DNA of 64,000 bases from an uncultured Lewinella sp. (GTDB lineage: Bacteria; Bacteroidota; Bacteroidia; Chitinophagales; Saprospiraceae). Under the pieces are notes generated by a model that saw nothing but the letters and a program-made list of their open reading frames with translations, had not been told where the DNA came from and did not search any database. The position numbers and the translations under genes were made by a program. The DNA is taken from assembly GCA_937873655.1 (NCBI GenBank), contig CALMYQ010000093.1:124001-188000 (forward strand). The letters run 5' to 3'. Positions 43,812 to 50,670 of this stretch are shown in pieces; the stretch's first letter is position 1; each line of letters starts with the position of its first letter.

Positions 43812-44177
43812 AGACCGGGTTATAACGTCATTAAAAAATCGGACCCATACCGTTTGCATCCCAAATCCGTTTAAAGTTACTTCGGATAAAGAAGTAAATT
43901 GCAGTAGGGATCTCCTAACAAAATTCAAACTAATACTTACAAAATACAAACAGACCGGGTTAAAATTACGGAGATGTACCGAATGCAAGGCTGCTGTTCA
44001 AAATTGAAGGAGTTAAAAATACCCTTTTTGTAAACCCGGGGCAGGGGTTTGACCTGTGGATCCGTCCGAAGGAAGGCTCTGGATGCCTGACAAAAACACA
44101 AAGAATGTGAAGATGATCCGGCGCAGATCATGGGGTCACCGCTGATATTACCAACCGGGAAGAAATGATCCGGGCAT
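43812..44177. other. intergenic stretch upstream of AraC gene
   Basis: About 366 bases. I see no gene I can support; the readable frame through 43937-44239 has no resemblance to known proteins and overlaps the neighbouring gene. The part nearest the AraC gene is AT-rich and contains TTCAAAC- and TACAAA-type words. The rest is unremarkable. Confidence 0.4.
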
Positions 44178-44675
44178 TTATTCAATGATCCCCAACATAC
44201 GCCTGAATGCTTCCAGGTCATGGATGATAAATTCATCACAGGGAATAAATCTGCGGGTATAGGAGAAAAAACCTTTCGATTCCACGTGGGGTATCAATAT
44301 GGAAATGGAAAACTGCGGTTCATTTCGAATGAAATCCATGAGGTCTTCTTCCACCAGGATGTCGAATTTCGTGATCCCTTTTTCCAGTGTAGTGGAATAG
44401 CTGGTTTCAATTTCCCTCTGGTCTGAATCGACGGTAATGGAAATGGATGTTCCGTTAAATTTGACCTGGCACTCTGTCTTTTGACCCATGTGCAACGCTC
44501 CGAGAACGGACAGTTTCAGAAAGAGGTAACCGTTTACTTCCTGTGTGCTGGCGAAAAGAATATTCTGATCACCGGTTGCGATCTTGTTGCCCTTGAAATT
44601 CATGATCTCGCGGGCCACCAATTGATCATAAGCACGGTCTAATTGCTGTCGGGTTTGGGAGTTGTAGGTAAACAT
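44178..44675 (-). CDS. protein of unknown function
   Basis: 165 residues from the ATG at 44675 (MFTYNSQTRQQLDRAYDQLV). No signal peptide or membrane segment. It is rich in Glu, Asp, Ile and Phe and contains VEEDLMDFIRNEPQFSISIL and CDEFIIHDLEAFRRMLGI; the middle (GTSISITVDSDQREIETSYS) looks beta-stranded. I do not recognise a family. The IS3-family element is inserted 125 bases upstream of its start and probably separates it from its original promoter or neighbour. Confidence 0.6.
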   Translation of the reverse strand: MFTYNSQTRQQLDRAYDQLVAREIMNFKGNKIATGDQNILFASTQEVNGYLFLKLSVLGALHMGQKTECQVKFNGTSISITVDSDQREIETSYSTTLEKGITKFDILVEEDLMDFIRNEPQFSISILIPHVESKGFFSYTRRFIPCDEFIIHDLEAFRRMLGIIE

Positions 44676-44800
44676 TTTACTTTGAGGTTTCAATAGGAAA
44701 ACGGATTAGGAAGGGAATGAGTTCCCAAATCCATTGTAACTCAGCGGGAAAAATAGTAGATCAACAAGAAATCCATTAAATCAAAACAGAAATGAGAAAC

Positions 44801-44825
44801 TGTCCTCTTCCCCTAAGCCGCAACC
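44801..44825 (-). repeat. terminal inverted repeat of IS3-family element (orfB side)
   Basis: Begins TGTCCTCTTCCCCTAAGCCG and ends CAACC, immediately around the orfB stop. Matches the other end at 21 of 25 positions. Confidence 0.85.
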
Positions 44826-45652
44826 GGTTTAAAGTAGAGTCTATGATTAATTTGCTCCAGTTCATCCGGGGTCAAAAAGTCGATAGAACTATGAGGCCGG
44901 ATGGTGTTGTAAATGACGCTCCATTCCTGAATTTCTTCATTAAGCTCTTCAATACTTTTGAACCATTCCAGATTCAAGCACTCTGTCCGCAGCGTCCCGT
45001 TCAGTCGTTCAATCAATCCATTCTGACTGGGCTTTCCCGGTTGAATAAACTTCAATTCGACTTGATGCTCATTAGCCCATTTTTCCAAACGAGCCGAGAT
45101 AAACTCCGGACCGTTATCGCATCGGATATAGGCCGGTACGCCTCTGCAGGCAACCACTTTATCAAGTACCTCTATCAGCGTCTTTGCCGAAATATTGGAA
45201 TAGGCCTCGGTCCACAAAGCCTTGCGAGAATACTCATCCATGATATTGATGATGCGTACTTTCTCTTGTCCGGGACCGACTACCCAATCGCTCACAAAAT
45301 CCATGGCCCATCCTTCATTGATCCTGCCGGGAGATAGCAGGTCCTGGTACTCCCTTCTGATCTTTGCACGCTTAGGTGGAAGCCGCAGATGCAAGCTTTC
45401 TGACTTCCAAACCCGATACACCCGCTTGTGGTTCCAGGGATGTCCCTGTCTGCGCAGAAAATGAAAGATCATCCAGAAGCCCCAAGCGGTAAAGCGCTTG
45501 GTGATTTGATGCAACAGCTCGGCTATTCCCTGGTCCAATTCTTCAGGCCGGTGCCCTTGCTTACGATGATAATAAGTCTGACGTCGAAAGCCCAAGACCG
45601 CGCAACTGCGGCGCACACCCATCTGTTGATCCGATTTGATCTGATTAATCAT
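44813..45652 (-). CDS. IS3-family transposase OrfB (DDE integrase domain)
   Basis: 279 residues. Transposase catalytic subunit: an HTH-like start (MGVRRSCAVLGFRRQTYYHR), then the integrase fold with D118 (WAMDFVSDW), D179 (IRCDNGPE) and E215 (NGLIERLNGTLR), separated by 35 residues between the last two as expected for IS3 elements. NTIRPHSSIDFLTPDELEQI near the C-terminus is also typical. The ATG at 45652 overlaps the stop of orfA by sharing ATGA, which suggests translational coupling rather than, or in addition to, the frameshift used by many IS3 elements. It catalyses cutting and joining of the IS ends. Confidence 0.92.
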   Translation of the reverse strand: MINQIKSDQQMGVRRSCAVLGFRRQTYYHRKQGHRPEELDQGIAELLHQITKRFTAWGFWMIFHFLRRQGHPWNHKRVYRVWKSESLHLRLPPKRAKIRREYQDLLSPGRINEGWAMDFVSDWVVGPGQEKVRIINIMDEYSRKALWTEAYSNISAKTLIEVLDKVVACRGVPAYIRCDNGPEFISARLEKWANEHQVELKFIQPGKPSQNGLIERLNGTLRTECLNLEWFKSIEELNEEIQEWSVIYNTIRPHSSIDFLTPDELEQINHRLYFKPVAA

Positions 45653-45945
45653 TTCTTCTTGGCGTCTTGGGCTTGGTACTTTTTTATCATCTCATAGCCC
45701 TGTTTAAGTATGCTGTGATCGATGCTCAACTCGGCGTACATTTTCTTGAGCCGGGCATTTTCCTCTTCTAGCTGCTTGAGCCGCCGCTTATCTTCATCTT
45801 GCTCAATGGCCACCTCCTTTTTCCATTTGTAGAAGGTCGCAGGGCTGATTTGGTGTTCCCGGCAGATCTCTTCGACACTCTGTCCGGCATCTTGTTTGGC
45901 CAGGATGGCTATCCTTTGTGATTCGGTGAATTTGCTTTGTCGCAT
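45649..45945 (-). CDS. IS3-family transposase OrfA (HTH)
   Basis: 98 residues from the ATG at 45945 (MRQSKFTESQRIAILAKQDA). The helix-turn-helix is SVEEICREHQISPATFYKWK, followed by a leucine-rich coiled coil (LKQLEEENARLKKMYAELSI) used for dimerisation, and a Lys-rich C-terminus. Together with OrfB it recognises the IS ends. A longer frame extends upstream to 46062, but it crosses the inverted repeat and lacks family similarity. Confidence 0.9.
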   Translation of the reverse strand: MRQSKFTESQRIAILAKQDAGQSVEEICREHQISPATFYKWKKEVAIEQDEDKRRLKQLEEENARLKKMYAELSIDHSILKQGYEMIKKYQAQDAKKK

Positions 45946-45997
45946 CACATCTTTTTTGAAAGTTAGAAATTTTTTGCCTAACTCTCTACTTTTTGAT

Positions 45998-46022
45998 GGT
46001 TGCGCTTTTCGGGAAGAGGACA
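45998..46022 (-). repeat. terminal inverted repeat of IS3-family element (orfA side)
   Basis: On the minus strand begins TGTCCTCTTCCCGAAAAGCG and ends CAACC; it mirrors the end at 44801-44825 with four mismatches. Confidence 0.85.
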
Positions 46023-46071
46023 ATTCAGGAAGGTAAGATATTGATTTTCTTGGAATTATCAACTCTCTATT

Positions 46072-46428
46072 TTAATAAGCGGTCACACTTTGCTGATCGA
46101 CAACAATCATATTATTTCCTTTTTCAAACAGCCCGACAATGACCTTAAAGTTATTTTTAAGTAAATCGATCAAATCCTGGTTGGAAATATTCCCGGTTTT
46201 GATAAGCAGGACATTAGGAGGGCTACCTTTCAGAAGAAAATAATCCCGGAAGTCGGAATCTTTAGTGATAATGATCCGGTCCTCCTGGATGGCGATTTTT
46301 CGGATGGAAGCATCATCAAGCAGATGACCATTCTCGAAATGGGTAGTATGGATGGTATCAGCTCCTGATTGATTCAGGAAATTCGCCAACCTCGGGGGCA
46401 ATTGCGTATCGACAATGAATTTGAGCAT
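46072..46428 (-). CDS. DUF5615 PIN-like protein, probable toxin
   Basis: 118 residues. The sequence follows the DUF5615 (Mut7-C-like PIN) pattern: KFIVDTQLPPRLANFLNQSG carries the first acidic residue, IQEDRIIITKDSDFRDYF the following Asp pair, and PPNVLLIKTGNISNQDLIDL the last strand. Such proteins are predicted ribonucleases and are paired with DUF433 proteins in toxin-antitoxin-like operons. Here the DUF433 gene ends 6 bases upstream on the same strand. It lies just beyond the IS element, whose end is 50 bases from this stop. Toxicity is inferred, not shown. Confidence 0.82.
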   Translation of the reverse strand: MLKFIVDTQLPPRLANFLNQSGADTIHTTHFENGHLLDDASIRKIAIQEDRIIITKDSDFRDYFLLKGSPPNVLLIKTGNISNQDLIDLLKNNFKVIVGLFEKGNNMIVVDQQSVTAY

Positions 46429-46434
46429 AAAGGA

Positions 46435-46680
46435 TCAACTCGCCAAAGCCAACGGTTGAATTGACTGCGGGTTGGCAATAAGCGCAGCATACATTAAAGA
46501 CGCATCAATGTCTTTTCGCTCGATATAAGGATAATCCTCCAGTATTTCCTCAGCAGACATGCCCGAAGCCAAAAGTTCAAGCATTTGAGCCACGGTAAAC
46601 CGCATGTTCCTGATGGACGGGCGCCCGTTACAAACCGACGGGTTAATGGTAATGCGTACCAGAAGATTTTGTTCTTCCAT
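46435..46680 (-). CDS. DUF433 protein, probable antitoxin
   Basis: 81 residues. DUF433 family: ITINPSVCNGRPSIRNMRFT with the NGRP motif, VAQMLELLASGMSAEEILED with a helix-turn-helix-like stretch, and YIERKDIDASLMYAALIA. DUF433 proteins are small DNA-binding antitoxins that usually precede a DUF5615 PIN-like gene, as here. A well-formed promoter lies 50-80 bases upstream. As an autoregulated addiction module it may help keep this accessory region. Confidence 0.85.
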   Translation of the reverse strand: MEEQNLLVRITINPSVCNGRPSIRNMRFTVAQMLELLASGMSAEEILEDYPYIERKDIDASLMYAALIANPQSIQPLALAS

Positions 46681-46731
46681 ATTGATGGTCTTTGTCTGAA
46701 ATCAGCTATTCAAGATTGAGGGATCGGCGTA

Positions 46732-46762
46732 TAAAGTTAAGAACATTTTGGATAGGACCAAA
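46732..46762 (-). promoter_or_regulatory. Bacteroidota-type promoter of toxin-antitoxin pair
   Basis: On the minus strand TTTG (46762-46759), a 19-base spacer and TAACTTTA (46739-46732), one mismatch from TAnnTTTG. It is 52 bases before the ATG at 46680. Confidence 0.5.
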
Positions 46763-46924
46763 GTTCCGTTTTTGTTTATGGATTAAGTGTATTGAACTCC
46801 CCGGAAACAAAAGTTCAAAAACAAAACCGGTATCACAGCGGGCACAAAAAATGGCGGGCCGGGATTTTTAGAAAAACCCTGTAAGTGATTGAAAAACAAG
46901 AAGTTATTGTGATTTCATAAAATC

Positions 46925-46960
46925 AAAAAGCCGCTGTAAATCATTGATTTACAGCGGCTT
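46925..46960 (-). terminator. intrinsic terminator of tRNA-Gln
   Basis: On the minus strand AAGCCGCTGTAAA pairs perfectly with TTTACAGCGGCTT around a 7-base loop, and the stem is followed by TTTTTGATTTT. It begins 14 bases after the tRNA and ends transcription leftward. Confidence 0.85.
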
Positions 46961-46973
46961 GCGGTTTCTTCGT

Positions 46974-47043
46974 AGACCCACTAGGATTCGAACCTAGACG
47001 AACAGAACCAAAATCTGGTGTGCTACCGTTACACTATGGGTCT
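46974..47043 (-). tRNA. tRNA-Gln (anticodon TTG)
   Basis: 70-base tRNA on the minus strand. AGACCCA and TGGGTCT form the 7-bp acceptor stem. CAGA-TTTTGGT-TCTG is the anticodon arm, with T33 and anticodon TTG reading CAA. The T arm has the conserved GGTTCGAATCC, and the D arm GTGTAACGGTAGCAC is present. CCA is not encoded. A strong terminator follows. It marks the right edge of the AT-rich accessory region. Confidence 0.93.
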
Positions 47044-47128
47044 ATCCGCTCCGGAAAACACCTGTTTTCCAAAAGCCCGGCAAAGATACAACCTGTTTTG
47101 GTTTTATAAAAGTTCCGGCGAGAAAAAA

Positions 47129-47704
47129 TTATTGGCCCGCCCGACGCTTGCGATAGGCCACCGCACCGCGGTAAACCAACAGGCCGAACAAACCGATACC
47201 CGCCGCCAGGTACAGGTAGTTGAGCCGACCGGCTTTGCCGAATACAGCCGTGAAGACGATCGCCGCCAGAAAAAGGGTCGGTACCTCGTTCAACAGCCGG
47301 TACTGCCAGGCGGAGTACGGACTTTGCCCCTCGGCCAGCTTCTTCCGCAGCCGGTTGCAGAAATGGTGGTAGCCGGTCAGCAATACGACCAGCAACAACT
47401 TCAGGTGCATCCAACCCGGCGTGCCCGCCTTCAGGTAGTTCGGCACCGCATCGGCAAACAACCCCAACCCGATCATGGTCAGCCCCGCAATCCAGGTGAT
47501 GCCCATGGCCGGAGTGAGGATGATCCGGTACACCCGATCCTCCATCGCCGCAAACTGGTTGGATAAAATACCCTTCTCCGGCTCAGGCCGCTCCCAGGCT
47601 TCCGTGTGGTAGACGAATAACCGCACCAGCAAAAATAACCCCGCAAACCAGGAGACGAACCCGATCACGTGCAGAGCCTTGGCCGTCCATAATAAATCGA
47701 TCAT
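47129..47704 (-). CDS. hemJ: HemJ-type protoporphyrinogen IX oxidase
   Basis: 191-residue membrane protein with four or five predicted helices. KALHVIGFVSWFAGLFLLVR holds the first conserved His, AMEDRVYRIILTPAMGITWI and WMHLKLLLVVLLTGYHHFCN the others, then LLNEVPTLFLAAIVFTAVFG. This is the HemJ/CopD-like protoporphyrinogen oxidase that carries out the penultimate step of heme synthesis in bacteria lacking HemG or HemY. Length fits (about 180-200). It is followed on the same strand by tRNA-Gln and preceded by xerD, from which a repeat-rich spacer separates it. Confidence 0.87.
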   Translation of the reverse strand: MIDLLWTAKALHVIGFVSWFAGLFLLVRLFVYHTEAWERPEPEKGILSNQFAAMEDRVYRIILTPAMGITWIAGLTMIGLGLFADAVPNYLKAGTPGWMHLKLLLVVLLTGYHHFCNRLRKKLAEGQSPYSAWQYRLLNEVPTLFLAAIVFTAVFGKAGRLNYLYLAAGIGLFGLLVYRGAVAYRKRRAGQ

Positions 47705-47708
47705 AGAA

Positions 47709-47788
47709 AGTTAAAATGTAAACGTTAAATTGCAAAAATACCCCCTCACTCGCGCTCCCCCTCACTCGCTCTCCCCCTCACTCGCTCT
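47709..47788. repeat. short repeats in hemJ-xerD spacer and xerD tail
   Basis: GTTAAAATGTAAACGTTAAA (about 47710-47729) is followed by three copies of a 16-bp unit, CCCCCTCACTCGCGCT once (47741-47756) and CCCCCTCACTCGCTCT twice (47757-47788). The last copies encode the C-terminal tail of XerD. Related words recur in the broken dnaE gene. Confidence 0.75.
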
Positions 47789-48693
47789 CCCCTATTCCTC
47801 GGATGATACAACATCACCGTCTCCCGCAAAAAATCGGTATCCAGGTGGGTATAGATCTCCGTGGTCAGGATCGACTCGTGCCCCAGCATGTCCTGCACGG
47901 CCTTCAAATCGGCGCCGCCTTCGATCAGGTGCGTGGCAAAGGAATGCCGGAACGTATGCGGACTCACATTCTTGTCGATGCCCGCCAGTTGGGCGCATTC
48001 CTTGACTACGTTGAACACCATCACCCGGCTCAGCTTTTTACCCCGCCGGTTGAGAAACAGGATATTGGCATGCCCGGGATGGATATTCGTCATCGGCCGG
48101 CGCACCCCTTCGATGTATAGCCGGATATGTTTGAGTGCCGCCTCGCCGATGGGCACGATCCGCTCTTTATTGCCCTTACCCACGACCTTCACAAACCCCA
48201 CGTCGGCAAAGATATTGGACAGGCGCAGTTCGATCAGCTCGCTTACCCGCAAACCGCAGGCGTACAGCGTCTCCAGCATGGCCCGGTTGCGTACGCCGTG
48301 GGGATAGCTCAGGTCGATGGCTTCCAGCATCGACTGGACCTCATCGTAGTTGAGGACCTCCGGGATATTACGCGCCAGCCGGGGCCCTTCAAGCAACTCT
48401 GTCGGGTCTTCCCGGACCTCGTTTTCCAGCAACAGGAATTTGTAAAAGGTCTTCAGTGCCGAGATCAGCCGGGCCTGCGAGCGGGCGCCCAATCCCAATG
48501 CATTCAAATGGAGAATAAAGGCCGTCAGATGTTCCTGCGTGACCCCGGCCGGACTCAGGTCCAGCTCCTGCAAATTCAAAAACTCCGCAAGCTTGCCGAC
48601 ATCGCGCAGGTACGCCTCGATCGTGTTCGCGGAAAGGGACCTTTCCAGCAAAAGATAGCTTTTGAACCCGTTGATCGAAGGTTGCCAGTTCAT
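47746..48693 (-). CDS. xerD: tyrosine recombinase XerD
   Basis: 315-residue tyrosine recombinase. Catalytic residues are all present: R149 in ACGLRVSELIEL, K174, H246 and R249 in PHTFRHSFATHL, H272 in LGHESILTTE and Y281 in IYTHL. The N-terminal SAM-like domain contains SLSANTIEAYLRDVGKLAEF. Length (about 298 expected) is exceeded by a basic 17-residue tail, RNRGERVRGRASEGERE, which is encoded by the 16-bp repeats and is probably not part of the fold. It normally resolves chromosome dimers with XerC at dif. The start is the ATG at 48693. Confidence 0.88.
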   Translation of the reverse strand: MNWQPSINGFKSYLLLERSLSANTIEAYLRDVGKLAEFLNLQELDLSPAGVTQEHLTAFILHLNALGLGARSQARLISALKTFYKFLLLENEVREDPTELLEGPRLARNIPEVLNYDEVQSMLEAIDLSYPHGVRNRAMLETLYACGLRVSELIELRLSNIFADVGFVKVVGKGNKERIVPIGEAALKHIRLYIEGVRRPMTNIHPGHANILFLNRRGKKLSRVMVFNVVKECAQLAGIDKNVSPHTFRHSFATHLIEGGADLKAVQDMLGHESILTTEIYTHLDTDFLRETVMLYHPRNRGERVRGRASEGERE

Positions 48694-48866
48694 GCACTTG
48701 CTTTTAGGCAGTGAAAGTATTCAGAATTTTCCGGACCGCAGGTATAAACAAGGTCATGCCGGCAGTCTTGCGGTTGAAAACTATGCCCTGTCGGCAGACT
48801 TAAACTGTATCTCGGAAAAAAATCTTTTTTTTGTAAACCAAATTATTAAGAATTTGTTTCGGTAGA

Positions 48867-48887
48867 AAAAATAGTATTACTATTTTT
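48867..48887. promoter_or_regulatory. 21-bp perfect palindrome upstream of secretion operon
   Basis: AAAAATAGTA, one central T, TACTATTTTT, 35 bases before the ATG of the exporter gene. The region is very AT-rich; a likely operator for the secretion operon, with TTTG at 48830-48833 and ATTTG at 48852-48856 as weak promoter candidates. Confidence 0.45.
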
Positions 48888-48921
48888 AATAGTAGTAAAA
48901 CAAACTAATTGATACCCGCCA

Positions 48922-50670
48922 ATGTCGACAGCAACACAGACTCAACCGGCGTCCATCCACCCGGTCGGCCGGTTTTTCAGGATGATCCGCCTTGACCGGA
49001 AAGATATCTACTACGTTTACCTGTACGCTATTTTTGCCGGACTCATTACCCTGAGCTTGCCGCTGGGGATCCAGGCCATCATCAGCCTGATCGCGGGAGG
49101 AGATATATCGGCTTCTTTGGTCGTCCTGGTGTTGGTAGTAACAGCCGGCACAGCGTTCACGGGCGCGCTCAAGGTCATGCAGCTGACCGTTACGGAAACG
49201 ATCCAGCGGCGGATATTTACCCGGTCGGCATTTGATTTTGCCTATCGCCTGCCCCGCCTGCAAATGGACGCCCTGGCCGGCACGCATCCGCCCGAACTCA
49301 TCAACCGCTTCTTCGACACGACGACCTTGCAAAAAGGACTGCCCAAGATCATCATCGACTTCTCATCGGCGGTGCTGCAAATCTTTTTCGGTTTGCTCCT
49401 CATTTCATTCTACCATCCGTTGTTCATCTTTTTTGCCCTGGCCCTGATCCTGGTGCTGGCGCTGATCATCCGGATGACCGGGCCGGCTGGATTAAAGACC
49501 AGCCTGAAGGAATCAAAGTACAAATACGAAGTGGCTTATTGGCTGGAAGAAGTGGCCCGCGCCTTGAATACCTTCAAATTGGCGGGCAATGACAAGCAGA
49601 TCATCCAGAAAACGGACGATCTGCTATGCGGGTATCTCGACAACCGCAAAAAACATTTCAGCATTCTCAAAACCCAGTACATCAGCGTTGTGGTGTTCAA
49701 AACCCTGATCACGGCGAGCCTGCTGATGCTGGGCAGCTACCTCGTTATTCAGAATCAGATCAATATCGGACAGTTCGTAGCTGCCGAAATCGTCATCCTG
49801 CTGGTGCTGGCTTCCGGCGAGAAACTCATACTGGTGATGGAAACGATATATGATGTGCTCACAGCCCTCGACAAGATCGGCGCGGTGATGGACCTTCCGT
49901 TGGAACAAACCAGCTCGCTTCCTGCCGGTCAACCCGTTTTTGACCGGGGGCTGCAGATCAGCGTAAGCGATCTCTATTACCGGCATGACCGGTCGCGGAA
50001 ACCCATAATCAACGGTCTGGATCTTGACATCGCTTCAGGTGAGAAAGTGCTGATCGCCGGCTATAATGCCTCCGGTCGGGCTACCCTGATGCGGATCCTG
50101 TCGGGGCTTTACACCGGGTTTGAAGGGGCCATAACCTATAACGGCTTTCCGCTGCGCAATCTGGACCTGTTTGAACTCCGGAAATACATCGGGGATTACT
50201 CCGCTTACGAGGACATCGTGAAGGGAACCGTGCTGGAAAATATCACGCTGGGACGGCCGGATGCTGAGATGGAGGAAGTCATTTCGGTTGCTGACCGGGT
50301 CGGACTTGCCCCATACCTGGAGCAGCTGCCGGAAGGCTATCAGACCATGCTGCTGCCGGCCGGCCGGAATCTGCCTCAAAAAGTACGCGTCCGGCTGATG
50401 CTGGCCCGTACGCTGCTTTCCAACCCGCTGTTATTGATGGCGGAGGCTTTCTTCGCGGGGCAGGAACAAAATGACCGGAAAATGATTGCGGATCTGTTTA
50501 CCGCTCCCGAGCGGAACTGGACACTTGTCGCTACCTCCGACGACCCTTACCTGGCGTCAAAATGCGACCGGATCATTATTCTCGAAAACGGCAAGATCGC
50601 GGCTTCCGGTTCGTTTGAAACCGTCCGGAGGAGCCCGCATTTCAAAAAGGTATTCAAAACCGTTGGATAA
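48922..50670 (+). CDS. ABC exporter, type I secretion ATPase/permease with degenerate ATP site
   Basis: 582-residue half transporter. Residues about 25-310 form a six-helix membrane domain (YVYLYAIFAGLITLSLPLG, VLQIFFGLLLISFYHPLFIF, LLMLGSYLVI). The ATPase domain (about 345-580) is aberrant: Walker A reads GYNASGRAT where the family has GYNGSGKST, so R386 replaces the ATP-binding Lys. The signature is NLPQKVRVRL instead of LSGGQ-like, Walker B is LLLMAEAFF without the usual Asp, the Q-loop is SAYED and the H-loop VATSDDPYL lacks His. Some Bacteroidota exporters of this kind have a loose signature and H-loop, but the Walker A change is severe. Operon: HlyD-like and TolC-like genes follow, so it acts in type I export across both membranes. 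Confidence 0.82.
   Translation: MSTATQTQPASIHPVGRFFRMIRLDRKDIYYVYLYAIFAGLITLSLPLGIQAIISLIAGGDISASLVVLVLVVTAGTAFTGALKVMQLTVTETIQRRIFTRSAFDFAYRLPRLQMDALAGTHPPELINRFFDTTTLQKGLPKIIIDFSSAVLQIFFGLLLISFYHPLFIFFALALILVLALIIRMTGPAGLKTSLKESKYKYEVAYWLEEVARALNTFKLAGNDKQIIQKTDDLLCGYLDNRKKHFSILKTQYISVVVFKTLITASLLMLGSYLVIQNQINIGQFVAAEIVILLVLASGEKLILVMETIYDVLTALDKIGAVMDLPLEQTSSLPAGQPVFDRGLQISVSDLYYRHDRSRKPIINGLDLDIASGEKVLIAGYNASGRATLMRILSGLYTGFEGAITYNGFPLRNLDLFELRKYIGDYSAYEDIVKGTVLENITLGRPDAEMEEVISVADRVGLAPYLEQLPEGYQTMLLPAGRNLPQKVRVRLMLARTLLSNPLLLMAEAFFAGQEQNDRKMIADLFTAPERNWTLVATSDDPYLASKCDRIIILENGKIAASGSFETVRRSPHFKKVFKTVG

Larger units (their letters stand above)
44801..46022 (-). mobile_element. IS3-family insertion sequence, intact
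   Basis: 1222 bp bounded by 25-bp imperfect terminal inverted repeats that match at 21 of 25 positions and begin TGTCCTCTTCCC. It contains orfA and orfB on the minus strand with a stop/start overlap. Both reading frames are open and the DD(35)E triad is complete, so it may be active. I find no direct target duplication: the flanks read GAAAC on the left and ATTCA on the right. Confidence 0.9.

Noticed and set aside
43937..44239. 100-codon frame on the minus strand upstream of the AraC gene
   Set aside because: No resemblance to known proteins, unusual Cys/Ser-rich composition, and it overlaps the end of the neighbouring 165-codon gene.
44791..46030. Target-site duplication of the IS3-family element
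   Set aside because: The bases next to the two inverted repeats differ at three, four and five positions, so no duplication can be claimed.
46000..46062. Longer OrfA starting upstream at 46062
   Set aside because: The extension crosses the terminal inverted repeat into flanking DNA and has no family similarity.
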